From the NCBI GenBank assembly GCA_934613185.1, contig CAKTSO010000016.1:1-20726 (forward strand): a DNA stretch of 20,726 nucleotides. Direction: 5' to 3'. Shown in pieces: positions 1 to 7,257 of this stretch. The stretch's first letter is position 1; every line of letters starts with the position of its first letter. The stretch comes from an uncultured Clostridia bacterium (GTDB lineage: Bacteria; Bacillota; Clostridia; Christensenellales; Maliibacteriaceae). Under the pieces are notes generated by a model that worked only from the letters and a program-made list of their open reading frames with translations, had not been told where the DNA came from and did not search any database. The translations under genes and the position numbers were made by a program.

Positions 1-57
1 CGCCACGATCCCCTCCAGCCCGAAAGCCGCCGTCGCCATCCACATATAATCAGCCAT
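1..57 (-). CDS. RlmL/YpsC-type THUMP-domain RNA methyltransferase, N-terminal fragment
   Basis: Only the first 19 codons lie in the window; the gene runs off the left edge. The peptide begins MADYMWMATAAFGLEGIVA. This resembles the start of the THUMP-domain class I RNA methyltransferases (RlmL/YpsC type), where an AT(A/C)AFGLE motif precedes the THUMP domain and the family modifies 23S rRNA guanine. The ATG at 57-55 lies inside the end of the HD-domain gene (8-base overlap, different frame), which suggests translational coupling as the last visible gene of the operon. The identification rests on a short motif, so the family is probable and the exact substrate unknown. Confidence 0.6.
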   Translation of the reverse strand, partial: MADYMWMATAAFGLEGIVA

Positions 58-751
58 CGATCACCACTCCGCCCTGTAAATGTTCTTCCCGCGTCCGATT
101 AACGGACATGCCGTTCATGACAAGGCGGAAACGGCAGTCAAGGAACGCCGCCGCCTCTTCGCACATGCGCATGCGCGAAAGATAGATCTGCAAAAATTCC
201 GTAATCGACGAAGTCTCGTCCATCGTCATTTCAAATGTAATAATCTTATGCTCCGGATCGACCTTCAGCGTGCTTTGGGAAATGGCGTAGTTGACGCGGT
301 CGTGGATGTCATTGGGATCGTAATGCCCGCGGCGCACGCGCGTACGGTGCGCGTCGGACTTATCCGCGATGACAAGCGCGGCGGAGATTTCGCTGACGAC
401 GCGGCCGTTTTGTTCTTCGTGATTGCCGATCGCCGAGACGATCCGGCAGACCTCTTCGTAATCCATCCCGCGCGCCGTCAAAAGAAAATAGACCATCTGC
501 GCGCCGGTGATGCCGTGATTGGTGCGGTTAACGGCGTTTCCGATGTCGTGGATCCACCCGGCGATCGCGCCCAGTTCCACCGTGCGCTCATCATAACCGA
601 GCGTCTTTAAAATCTGCTCCGTCACGCGGCTGACATAACCCGTGTGCCGCGGGCCGTGATCGGTGTAGCCGATCTGTTTTAAAACGTGATTCGCCGAATT
701 GATCAGCTGTGTGATCTCCGCGTCGTTTCGAATATCCGTAAGCGTCAGCAT
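50..751 (-). CDS. HD-domain metal-dependent phosphohydrolase
   Basis: A 233-residue protein of the HD superfamily, whose members use paired His/Asp residues to hold metal ions and usually hydrolyse phosphate esters or nucleotides. Visible motifs are DHGPRH near residue 30, the signature WIHDIGN near residue 70, a downstream GNHEE and ADKSDAHRTRVR, then DIHDRVNYA. These match a soluble family common in Clostridia; the substrate is not known. The frame stays open upstream to 952, but that extension would overlap the preceding gene and looks non-native (low-complexity NNN and Arg-rich). The ATG at 751-749 follows an AGGGAGA Shine-Dalgarno sequence by about 9 bases and gives a natural start (MLTLTDIRND). 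It is the fourth gene of the operon that begins at 4262. No signal peptide or membrane segment is seen. Confidence 0.85.
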   Translation of the reverse strand: MLTLTDIRNDAEITQLINSANHVLKQIGYTDHGPRHTGYVSRVTEQILKTLGYDERTVELGAIAGWIHDIGNAVNRTNHGITGAQMVYFLLTARGMDYEEVCRIVSAIGNHEEQNGRVVSEISAALVIADKSDAHRTRVRRGHYDPNDIHDRVNYAISQSTLKVDPEHKIITFEMTMDETSSITEFLQIYLSRMRMCEEAAAFLDCRFRLVMNGMSVNRTREEHLQGGVVIDG

Positions 752-770
752 TTGAAAACGTCTCCCTGTC

Positions 771-795
771 CGGCGGGGAGCTTTGCCCCTCGCCG
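771..795 (-). other. Stem-loop between TPR and HD genes
   Basis: CGGCGGGG at 771-778 pairs with CCCC and CGCCG at 786-795, leaving one bulged base and a short loop. It ends just upstream of the Shine-Dalgarno sequence of the HD gene. On the minus strand no T-tract follows, so it is not a standard terminator. It may be a processing or translation element, or chance in GC-rich DNA. Confidence 0.3.
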
Positions 796-831
796 TTTTC
801 TCTGTTTCTTCTTTATTATTATTCTTGATTA

Positions 832-2544
832 TTATTCTTCGTCTGCAAGCGCTGCGGACAGTTTCATCAGCGCCCGGTTGAACGCCGCAAGGTTCGCGCC
901 GTATTTTCGGATCAGTTCGCTTTTGCTTTTTCGCTGCCCCCGATGCATCCAATAGCAGTATTCCAGCGCCGCCGCATAGGCCTGCGGCGAACGGATAAGC
1001 GGCGTTTTCGGCTGCGAATCAAGAAAGCGCGTCCACATATTCTCCAGCGCCTGCGCCATCGATTCCGGCGCGTCTTCCGGCAGATTTTCGCTTGCGATGC
1101 GAAGCACGGCCGCCGTCTGCGTCGTCTGCCGCACGGCGTTTTCGCGCCGCTTGACGCGCACCTGCGCCAGCTCGTCGCCCGCGATGAGATAATACGGCTC
1201 CTTCGCGCCCATGGTCTTGAGCGCCGCGCAGATATGCCGCTTCAAGTCCTCGTCCGCTGAGGGATGAAGAAGCATTCCGCGCAGAACCGTCGCGGCGCGT
1301 TCGTCGCCCATCATGCACAAAAACACCGACATGGTCTTTCGAAGCCCTGCCTGTTCGCATCCCCAGCGGATCAGCGACAAAAACTCCCTCTGCCGGTTTT
1401 TCCACTTCTGGCGCGCGGCGGGGATGTCTTCCAGCGCTTTGTGAATGCGAACCAGACGGCGCATCGCCTCCGATTCGGGGAGCAGAACGTCTGCCTCGAT
1501 CGCGCGGCGGCGATGGCTTTTGCCGCTTTTGACGCGGAGCGTGTGCGCAAGATAATACTCGCACACGGCGTCCTCCGGGTCGATACGCGTCATGCGCTGC
1601 CACACGGAGATCGCCTCGTCGTAATCTTCCTTCATATAGGCACAGGCGGCAAGCAGATGCATCGCCTCGCGCCGACAGGGATCCATACGAAGAATCGAAA
1701 CAAGACGCGTCTGCGCCTCGTCGTAGCGTTCGGCGCGATAAAGCGTCCGGCTGACCTCCACAAGATCGTCGGTCGACTCCATGTCGCGCTCGTAATTGAG
1801 TTCGAGGATCCGTGCGATCGCTGCGTCTTCCTCGTCTTTTTGATGCGTTCTACGATAAAAATCCGCCAAAGAGCAAAGCGCCAGAACGTCGCTTGGATAA
1901 CGCTTCGTCACCCAGCGGCAAAGCTCGATCGCCCGCTCGCATTTTCCAAGCTCGAACAGCGTGCGCGCGTAGAAATTGCGCACGTCCATAAACAGCGGCT
2001 CGACCGCATCAAGCTGTGCGAACAGCGCCCGCGCCTCCGGCATGCGCCCGTCGTAAAACAGTTCGCGCGCCTCCATGACCCGATGGTGCAGATACCACGT
2101 CGTTCGATCCTCATCGTCGCCGTCGCAGTAATCCTCGATCGGCTCCAGAACGTCCAGCGCATCCTGCGCGCGAAGCGTGTCGCCGTCCTCCAGATCGAGA
2201 CAATGATGCAGCGCGTCGCGCGCGCAGCCGTAATACTGCAAAGAGGCAAAGTTGCAGCCCGCACCGAGCCAGCACTCGGAAAGATCCTCGTTTTCCTCGG
2301 CGATCAGGCCCATCAGCAGTTCGTTGGAGCGGGCGAAGCGCCCCATTTCGCTGTAAAGTCCCGCAAGCTCCAGACGGCACTGCGCGTTGTTTTCGTCCAT
2401 CGCCGCCGCGCGCGACGCATAATACGCCGCCTGCTCGATGTCGTCCCGATCCATGCAGCGGATGGCGCGATTATAATAGAAATCATGATCCTGCGAAAAC
2501 GGCACGATCTTTCCGCTTTTTTGTTCTTCGCGCAACGCGCTCAC
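832..2544 (-). CDS. TPR-repeat protein with HTH-like C-terminal tail
   Basis: A predicted 570-residue soluble protein rich in helix-turn-helix pairs of tetratricopeptide type. The clearest repeats fall at about residues 25-120 (AAYYASRAAAMDENNAQCRL, then WLGAGCNFASLQYYGCARDA) and 175-345 (ARALFAQLDAVEPLF, DEAISVWQRMTRIDPEDA). Such arrays mediate protein contacts; no catalytic motif is visible. The last 50 residues (EYCYWMHRGQRKSKSELIRK, followed by YGANLAAFNRALMKL) look like a small helical, possibly HTH-type tail seen on some clostridial TPR proteins. Start choice is uncertain. The longest frame begins at GTG 2544, but its GGGG overlaps that codon, whereas TTG at 2535-2533 has AAAGGGG at an 8-base spacing and fits better. 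It lies 37 bases after hslO in the same operon. Function unknown. Confidence 0.8.
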   Translation of the reverse strand: MSALREEQKSGKIVPFSQDHDFYYNRAIRCMDRDDIEQAAYYASRAAAMDENNAQCRLELAGLYSEMGRFARSNELLMGLIAEENEDLSECWLGAGCNFASLQYYGCARDALHHCLDLEDGDTLRAQDALDVLEPIEDYCDGDDEDRTTWYLHHRVMEARELFYDGRMPEARALFAQLDAVEPLFMDVRNFYARTLFELGKCERAIELCRWVTKRYPSDVLALCSLADFYRRTHQKDEEDAAIARILELNYERDMESTDDLVEVSRTLYRAERYDEAQTRLVSILRMDPCRREAMHLLAACAYMKEDYDEAISVWQRMTRIDPEDAVCEYYLAHTLRVKSGKSHRRRAIEADVLLPESEAMRRLVRIHKALEDIPAARQKWKNRQREFLSLIRWGCEQAGLRKTMSVFLCMMGDERAATVLRGMLLHPSADEDLKRHICAALKTMGAKEPYYLIAGDELAQVRVKRRENAVRQTTQTAAVLRIASENLPEDAPESMAQALENMWTRFLDSQPKTPLIRSPQAYAAALEYCYWMHRGQRKSKSELIRKYGANLAAFNRALMKLSAALADEE

Positions 2545-2581
2545 CCCTTTTTTCTTCGTTCGTTATGCAGATTGCGCCGCG

Positions 2582-3502
2582 TTACGCCTCGCGGCCTTCC
2601 CGCATCGCGCAAAGCAATTGGTCCAGATCCTCGCCGCCGAAATCATAGACGCGGTCGCAGAAGCTGCACGAAAGCTGCGCTTTTCCGTCCTCGTCGCGAA
2701 GCGACTTTAATTCGTCGTATCCCATTGCGATCAGCGCACGCTCGATGCGTTCGCGCGAACAGTCGCACGCGAATTTCGGCGTCTGCCGCGCAAGAATGCG
2801 GGCATCCATGCCGGGAAAGAGCATCTCCAGAATTTCGTCGAGCGTCCCGTATTCCCCCATCAGCGTGCTGATCGAAGAAAGTTTCCCCGCGGACTGCTCC
2901 AGTTTTTCCAGCGTCTCCTCGCTGCATCCGGGAAGCGGCTGCACGAGAATGCCGCCCGCCGCGTCGACGTAATACTCCGCGCTGACGTGCACACCGAGCG
3001 CCACGAGCGAGGGCGACTGCTCCGAGATCGTAAAATACATCGCAAAGTCTTCCGCGATCTCGCCGCTGACCAATCGGGAACGGCCGACGTACGGCTCCCG
3101 TAGACCGAGGTCGCGCACGACGGTGATCGTGCCGTCGCGCCCCACGGCGCCGCCGACATCCAGCTTTCCTTTCGCGTTTCGCGGCAGATCGATCGTCGGT
3201 TCGTCCACATAGCCTTTGACCAGAGCGGGAACGCGCCCCGCGCAGACGATTCGCCCGATCGGGCCTTTGCCGTCGATCGTCAGGCTCAGCCGATCCGTGT
3301 CGTTTTTCAGCGACGACAGCGTCATGATCGCCGTCATCGTCAGTGTCCGCCCAAGCGCCGCTGCCGCGAGCGCGCTTGCGTGATGCGTCGCGCGCGCCGT
3401 TTCGCAAAGCTCTGTCGTGCGTGCAAGGTAGACGACCGCCTCGCCGTCGCAGAGCGTCGCGCGGACGATCTCGTCGCCTTTTTTCTCTATCTTATGCTCC
3501 AT
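2582..3502 (-). CDS. hslO: Hsp33 redox-regulated chaperone
   Basis: A 306-residue homologue of Hsp33, the cytosolic holdase that is switched on by oxidation of a zinc-bound cysteine cluster and protects proteins during oxidative and heat stress. The N-terminal half matches the family core (ATHHASALAAAALGR, DGKGPIGRI, NAKGKLDVGGAVG). The C-terminal switch is intact, with CDC at residues 246-248 and CSFC at 279-282, giving the CxC...CxxC zinc site. The start is fixed by an AAGGAG sequence seven bases before the ATG at 3502; an upstream in-frame TTG at 3520 has no site of its own. The gene follows the methyltransferase by four bases, with its ribosome site inside the end of that gene, so the two are very likely co-translated. 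Confidence 0.96.
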   Translation of the reverse strand: MEHKIEKKGDEIVRATLCDGEAVVYLARTTELCETARATHHASALAAAALGRTLTMTAIMTLSSLKNDTDRLSLTIDGKGPIGRIVCAGRVPALVKGYVDEPTIDLPRNAKGKLDVGGAVGRDGTITVVRDLGLREPYVGRSRLVSGEIAEDFAMYFTISEQSPSLVALGVHVSAEYYVDAAGGILVQPLPGCSEETLEKLEQSAGKLSSISTLMGEYGTLDEILEMLFPGMDARILARQTPKFACDCSRERIERALIAMGYDELKSLRDEDGKAQLSCSFCDRVYDFGGEDLDQLLCAMREGREA

Positions 3503-3506
3503 TGTC

Positions 3507-4262
3507 TTACTCCTTGTCAAAAGTCGATCCTTTTACCGCGGCGAAAGCGATGCGATCGTCGCCGTCCTTCGGGGGCCGCGTTTCGCCGAAACCATAGCAG
3601 TCCACGCGGGAAAAACCGACCTCCTTCAGAAGATCGCAAAGATGCGAGGCCTCGTGCGCGCGCTGGCGATGCGTCTCATCGCTTCGGACATAAAGCCCGT
3701 CGTCCCGTCGAATAAAAAAGGAAAGATCCATCGTCAGAACATCGTTTTCCATCGCGTTGTTCCAAATATAGGCCACGTCGCCGCGGTCCTCGGCGTAGAA
3801 CTGCCCGTCCATCGCGCGCAGTTTCTGCGCGGAACTGACGTCGAAGACGAGAACGCCGCCGTCTTTTAACGCGTCGAACGCGCTTTTGAAAAAGCCGCGC
3901 ACGTCTTCATCCCGCGTCAGATAATTAACACCGTCGCAGCCGCAGACGACCGCGTCGATCTTATGCGGCAGCGAAAACAACGCCATGTCGCGGCAGATCA
4001 GCGGGCAGCGGATCCCCTGTTTTCGCAGCCGTTCCGACGCCACACGGAGCATTTCCTCCGACACATCAAGGCCGCTGACACGAAAGCCCGCGCGAAAAAG
4101 CCGGGCGGTCAGCGCGCCCGTCCCACAGGCCGCGTCCAGAAGCTCGCCGCGTTCTGCGCCGTGCGACTTTAGCAGCGACAGAAAATACGCGCTCCAGCGA
4201 TCGTAATCGACGTCGTCCATCAACGCGTCGTAGCAGGCCGCAAGCGTTTCATAGCTATGCAT
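3507..4262 (-). CDS. Class I SAM-dependent methyltransferase (YqeM-like)
   Basis: A 251-residue protein with a Rossmann-type methyltransferase fold. SAM-binding motif I is LLDAACGTG at residues 41-49. The acidic end of strand 2 is VSGLDVSEEML, followed by CRDM and DAVVCGCDGVNYL for motifs II-III, then GGVLVFDVSS. The opening YETLAACYDALMDDVDYDRW is typical of the YqeM-like family of small soluble methyltransferases whose substrate is generally unknown. The ATG at 4262 has GGAGGG about nine bases upstream. It is the first gene of a minus-strand operon leading into hslO, the TPR gene, the HD gene and an RNA methyltransferase, and has its own sigma-A promoter at 4349-4321. Substrate cannot be deduced from context. 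Confidence 0.88.
   Translation of the reverse strand: MHSYETLAACYDALMDDVDYDRWSAYFLSLLKSHGAERGELLDAACGTGALTARLFRAGFRVSGLDVSEEMLRVASERLRKQGIRCPLICRDMALFSLPHKIDAVVCGCDGVNYLTRDEDVRGFFKSAFDALKDGGVLVFDVSSAQKLRAMDGQFYAEDRGDVAYIWNNAMENDVLTMDLSFFIRRDDGLYVRSDETHRQRAHEASHLCDLLKEVGFSRVDCYGFGETRPPKDGDDRIAFAAVKGSTFDKE
3510..3515 (-). promoter_or_regulatory. Shine-Dalgarno site deciding the hslO start
   Basis: AAGGAG on the minus strand, seven bases before ATG 3502. It is embedded in the last codons of the upstream methyltransferase gene and selects this ATG over the in-frame TTG at 3520. Confidence 0.8.
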
Positions 4263-4320
4263 CGGTACGCGCCCTCCAAGACCTGATCCAAAGATTCGGA
4301 AGCATTCGTTCCGTCCCTAT

Positions 4321-4349
4321 ATCATACCCGAACAGCGGTCTTTTTTCAA
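4321..4349 (-). promoter_or_regulatory. Sigma-A promoter of the methyltransferase-hslO operon
   Basis: On the minus strand, -35 TTGAAA (4349-4344) and -10 TATGAT (4326-4321) are separated by exactly 17 bases. The predicted start near 4314 gives a leader of about 50 bases before ATG 4262. It is back-to-back with the asd promoter. Confidence 0.72.
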
Positions 4350-4380
4350 CGTTTTCCCCAGGATCGGGCATGGAACGCGA

Positions 4381-4409
4381 TTGACATGTATAATTATCCT
4401 TGTTATGAT
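4381..4409 (+). promoter_or_regulatory. Sigma-A promoter of asd
   Basis: A consensus -35 TTGACA (4381-4386) and -10 TATGAT (4404-4409) are spaced by 17 bases. The predicted transcription start is near 4416, giving a leader of about 60 bases before ATG 4478. The leader is too short for a known lysine riboswitch. It holds a small hairpin (CGATG/CATCG, 4428-4440) followed by five Ts. Confidence 0.82.
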
Positions 4410-4477
4410 AAAATCACTTTATAAAAACGATGGATCATCGCTTTTTGTAAAGACGCTATTGAGGAGGTATCTGTCAC

Positions 4478-5479
4478 ATGTCCGTCAACATTGCAGTCGT
4501 CGGCGCAACCGGCATGGTCGGCCGAAAAATGCTGCAGGTCCTGGAAGAACGCAATCTTCCCGTGGATAACTACTATCTTTTTGCTTCCGCTCGTTCTGCC
4601 GGCAAAACCGTCACGTTTATGGGTCGGGAATACACCGTCGAAGAGCTGACGGATACCTGCATGGACGGAAAAGATATCACTTACGCCATCTTCTCCGCCG
4701 GCGCGGGCACGAGCCAGCACTTTGCGCCCATCTTCGCCGAAAAGGGAACGATCGTCGTCGACAACTCCAGCGCCTGGCGCATGGACGAGACCGTCCCGCT
4801 CGTCGTGCCCGAGGTCAACCCCGAGGCGCTGCGCAAGCATCACAACATCATCGCCAACCCCAACTGCTCGACGATCCAGGCTGTCGTCGCCTTAAAGCCT
4901 CTCAACGACGCCTACACCATCCGCCGCGTGGTCTATTCCACCTATCAGGCGGTCTCCGGCGCGGGCATGGGCGGCTACGCCGATCTTCAAAACGGCATGA
5001 AGGGCGAAGCGCCCAAGAAATTCAACAAGCCCATCTTCGGCAACTGTCTGCCGCAGATCGACTCTTTCCTCGACGACGGCTACACGAAGGAAGAAATGAA
5101 GATGGTCAACGAGACGCGCAAGATCCTCGGCATCCCCGACCTTCGCGTCACCGCCACGACGGTCCGCGTTCCCGTGTTCCACAGCCACAGCGAATCGATC
5201 AACGTCGAGTTTGAAAAGCCGTTTGAGCTGGACGAGCTTCGCGACGTGCTGCGTCACGCCGAGGGCATCGTCGTGCAGGACGACTTCAAAAACGAGGAGT
5301 ATCCCATGGCGATTCTCGCCGAGGATACCGACCCCGTCTACGTCGGCCGTATCCGCCGCGACTATTCCGTCGAATCCGGCGTGAATCTCTGGGTCGTCGC
5401 GGACAACATCCGCAAGGGCGCCGCGACGAACGCCGTGCAGATCGTCATCAAGATGATGCAGCAGAACGGTCAGATGTAA
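4478..5479 (+). CDS. asd: Aspartate-semialdehyde dehydrogenase
   Basis: A 333-residue enzyme that reduces L-aspartyl-4-phosphate to L-aspartate-4-semialdehyde with NADPH. This is the branch point to lysine, diaminopimelate (peptidoglycan), threonine and methionine. The N-terminal nucleotide-binding loop is GATGMVG at residues 9-15. The catalytic cysteine is Cys130 in NPNCSTIQ, and the substrate-binding stretch TVRVPVFHSHSE is present. Length is normal for the family. GAGGAGGT at 4461-4468 lies about nine bases before the ATG. This is the only plus-strand gene in the window. It is monocistronic by appearance, with its own strong promoter at 4381 and a bidirectional terminator at 5494-5531. It shows no sign of damage. 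Confidence 0.97.
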   Translation: MSVNIAVVGATGMVGRKMLQVLEERNLPVDNYYLFASARSAGKTVTFMGREYTVEELTDTCMDGKDITYAIFSAGAGTSQHFAPIFAEKGTIVVDNSSAWRMDETVPLVVPEVNPEALRKHHNIIANPNCSTIQAVVALKPLNDAYTIRRVVYSTYQAVSGAGMGGYADLQNGMKGEAPKKFNKPIFGNCLPQIDSFLDDGYTKEEMKMVNETRKILGIPDLRVTATTVRVPVFHSHSESINVEFEKPFELDELRDVLRHAEGIVVQDDFKNEEYPMAILAEDTDPVYVGRIRRDYSVESGVNLWVVADNIRKGAATNAVQIVIKMMQQNGQM

Positions 5480-5493
5480 GGTTTCAGCCGAAT

Positions 5494-5531
5494 AAAAAAG
5501 GTTCCGATTGAATTGAATCGGAACCTTTTTT
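5494..5531. terminator. Bidirectional intrinsic terminator between asd and the HAD gene
   Basis: A perfect 16-base inverted repeat (AAAAAAGGTTCCGATT at 5494-5509 and its complement at 5516-5531) has a 6-base loop. The T-run serves plus-strand asd, and the A-run reads as a T-run for the convergent minus-strand HAD gene, which ends at 5543. Confidence 0.9.
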
Positions 5532-5542
5532 CGTTGTTCTTT

Positions 5543-6280
5543 TTAATCTTCCAGCCCGCGCATAAGCTCGGTCAGCTGCGACCAATGGCGGATACAGATA
5601 TGAGAAAACTCCGGCGTGACATCCAGCTCTTTCGGACGATAGAAGCACGGGATGTCCGGTGCATACCAGATCGGCGTCATTCCGGCGCAGTAAGCGCCGT
5701 AGGCGTCGGCGCGCGTATTGTCGCCGCAGAAAAACATGTCTTCCGGCGAAAGATTCGCCCGGCGGCAGGCGATCGCAAACAGCGACGGGTGCGGCTTTCG
5801 GAAGCCGTAACTGCTCGAGGCGATGAAAAACTCGAACGGCGCGTCGGGGATCACGCCGTAAATTCGCTTTTTCAAAGACGCTCCACAGAACGACAGATTG
5901 CTGATCACGCCCGTGCGAATGCCCATTGATTTGAGTTCGTGCAGCATCTCCCCCACGCCCGGCATCGCCACATACGGGATCGACGCGTTCCAAAGCTCGA
6001 TCTCCAGCTGTTCGTAGGAGCAGTCGAATTCCAACCCGAGAGAATCGTAGATCGCGCGGTCGTACAAAAGCGCGGGGATCTCGTATTCCGCGCCGACGAC
6101 GATCTCGTTCATCGGCGTGCGCCATTTTTGATAATAATTTTCCAAAATCTGCGGCGTGACGCCGTCGGGATTCTTCACGGCATGTGACAAAACGGCGGCG
6201 TGCCCTGCGAGCACGTCGATCCCCGTCTCGTTGACGAGCGTATGGCCGTAATCAAACAGGATCATCTTCGGTCGTTTCAC
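5543..6280 (-). CDS. HAD-superfamily hydrolase with non-canonical motif I
   Basis: A 245-residue haloacid dehalogenase-like protein. Motif I is ILFDYGHTLV with the nucleophile Asp10. The usual second Asp (position +2) is Gly12, so the acid/base residue of normal phosphatases is missing. Motif II is GVISNLS, motif III supplies the Lys of FRKPHPSLF, and motif IV is GDNTRADAYGA. A helical cap occupies about residues 25-100. The chosen start is GTG 6280, which has AAAAGGAG ten bases upstream. An in-frame ATG at 6307 lacks a good site, and an internal ATG 15 bases downstream is possible. It follows the DNA glycosylase by about 43 bases, probably co-transcribed, and ends at the shared terminator with asd. 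Substrate unknown. Confidence 0.85.
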   Translation of the reverse strand: MKRPKMILFDYGHTLVNETGIDVLAGHAAVLSHAVKNPDGVTPQILENYYQKWRTPMNEIVVGAEYEIPALLYDRAIYDSLGLEFDCSYEQLEIELWNASIPYVAMPGVGEMLHELKSMGIRTGVISNLSFCGASLKKRIYGVIPDAPFEFFIASSSYGFRKPHPSLFAIACRRANLSPEDMFFCGDNTRADAYGAYCAGMTPIWYAPDIPCFYRPKELDVTPEFSHICIRHWSQLTELMRGLED

Positions 6281-6290
6281 TGAACTGTTT

Positions 6291-6298
6291 CTCCTTTT
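6291..6298 (-). promoter_or_regulatory. Shine-Dalgarno site deciding the HAD start
   Basis: AAAAGGAG on the minus strand, ten bases before GTG 6280. It favours that start over ATG 6307, whose upstream sequence has only weak purines. Confidence 0.6.
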
Positions 6299-6323
6299 TG
6301 CATCCATTGCGTCTTAATTTCTC

Positions 6324-7163
6324 TTACTTCATCCGCGCCGCGTAAAAAAGCATCTGCTGCGCAAAACCGGCCTCTTTTCCGAAAGAAGCTTCGAGCGCAC
6401 AGGCGTCCATGTGATAAACTTCCTTCGCCGTTCTGCGGATCCACACGTCTTTGGGAAACGCCTCGCGGCAGTCCATCGAAAACAGCGCGACGCAGTCCGC
6501 GACCTTCTTTCCGACGCCGGGAAATTCGCAAAGCGCCCGTTCCGCCTGTCGAAAATCAAGCGCGGCAATTTGTTCCAGCAAACCCGCGTCTTCCGCAGCC
6601 CGCTGCGCCGTCTGTTTGACGTAAGAATCCCGATAGCCGAGACCGAGCACGCGCAGATCCTTCAATTCGGCGTCCGCAAGCGCCGCCGCGCTCGGAAACG
6701 CACGTTCTTCGCCCCACGGCGTTTCGATTTTTTCGCCGTAGGATTCGCAAAGACGCGATAAAATGCCGCGGATGCGGACGATGTTATTGTTCGCGGAAAC
6801 GATGAACGAGATCAGCGTCTCGAACTTCTCCTGCCGAAGCAGCCGCAATCCATGACAATATCGCGCCGCGTCGGCAAGATGCGCATCTTTTTTACAAAGA
6901 TCTTTCGTGATCGCGGCGTAATCGCGGTCAAGATCGAAATATCGTCTCCAATATTCCGCAAACTGCATCGTTGTGCAGGGGAAAAGAAACATGCCGTCCG
7001 GCAGCGTCGTCACGCATATCGGCCGCGAACCCGCCATGCCGCGCCAAGTCGCTTCGTCCGTCTTTGCAAAACGAAAGCACTGGCCGCAGTCAAAGATCTT
7101 ATCGGCGTCGAACCACGAAACATCCGAAATCAAAACGCCGCCGTCTTTTTCTTCGACTCGCAT
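6324..7163 (-). CDS. ogg: 8-oxoguanine DNA glycosylase/AP lyase (OGG1 type)
   Basis: A 279-residue HhH-GPD DNA repair glycosylase of the OGG1 type found in clostridia, which removes 8-oxoguanine paired with cytosine. The N-terminal OGG domain shows FDCGQCFRF at residues 24-32. SFIVSANNNIVRI at about 119-131 belongs to the helical domain. The helix-hairpin-helix is FPGVGKKVADC at 214-224. Lys220 aligns with the Schiff-base lysine of human OGG1, and Asp239 in PKDVWI lies 19 residues later, the same spacing as Lys249/Asp268 in human OGG1. The ATG at 7163 has GGAGGG eight bases upstream. It precedes the HAD gene in a two-gene unit. In a typical Firmicute this position downstream of rpmA is held by obg. 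Confidence 0.92.
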   Translation of the reverse strand: MRVEEKDGGVLISDVSWFDADKIFDCGQCFRFAKTDEATWRGMAGSRPICVTTLPDGMFLFPCTTMQFAEYWRRYFDLDRDYAAITKDLCKKDAHLADAARYCHGLRLLRQEKFETLISFIVSANNNIVRIRGILSRLCESYGEKIETPWGEERAFPSAAALADAELKDLRVLGLGYRDSYVKQTAQRAAEDAGLLEQIAALDFRQAERALCEFPGVGKKVADCVALFSMDCREAFPKDVWIRRTAKEVYHMDACALEASFGKEAGFAQQMLFYAARMK

Positions 7164-7184
7164 TCGCGCATCCCTCCCCTGTCG

Positions 7185-7212
7185 ATTTTACACGGATTTC
7201 GGCAAAAAACAA
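7185..7212 (-). promoter_or_regulatory. Possible promoter of the ogg-HAD unit
   Basis: On the minus strand, TTGTTT (7212-7207) and TAAAAT (7190-7185) are 16 bases apart, just after the rpmA terminator. The -35 is a poor match and overlaps the terminator T-tract, so the call is weak. Confidence 0.3.
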
Positions 7213-7240
7213 CGGACGCCGCATGAATTGCAGCGTCCGT
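7204..7240 (-). terminator. Intrinsic terminator after rpmA
   Basis: An 8-base perfect stem, ACGGACGC (7212-7219) with GCGTCCGT (7233-7240), encloses a smaller GCA/TGC pairing. On the minus strand it is followed by a run of six Ts (7209-7204). It sits 18 bases past the rpmA stop. Confidence 0.82.
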
Positions 7241-7257
7241 CGTGATCGGATCAGATG

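Noticed and set aside
752..952. N-terminal extension of the HD-domain gene by 67 codons.
   Set aside because: It overlaps the end of the TPR gene, is low-complexity and basic, and a good ribosome site precedes the internal ATG at 751.
4430..4450. A six-codon open frame (MDHRFL) in the asd leader as a possible leader peptide.
   Set aside because: It has no ribosome site and no Lys, Thr or Met regulatory codons after the start; chance is the simplest explanation.
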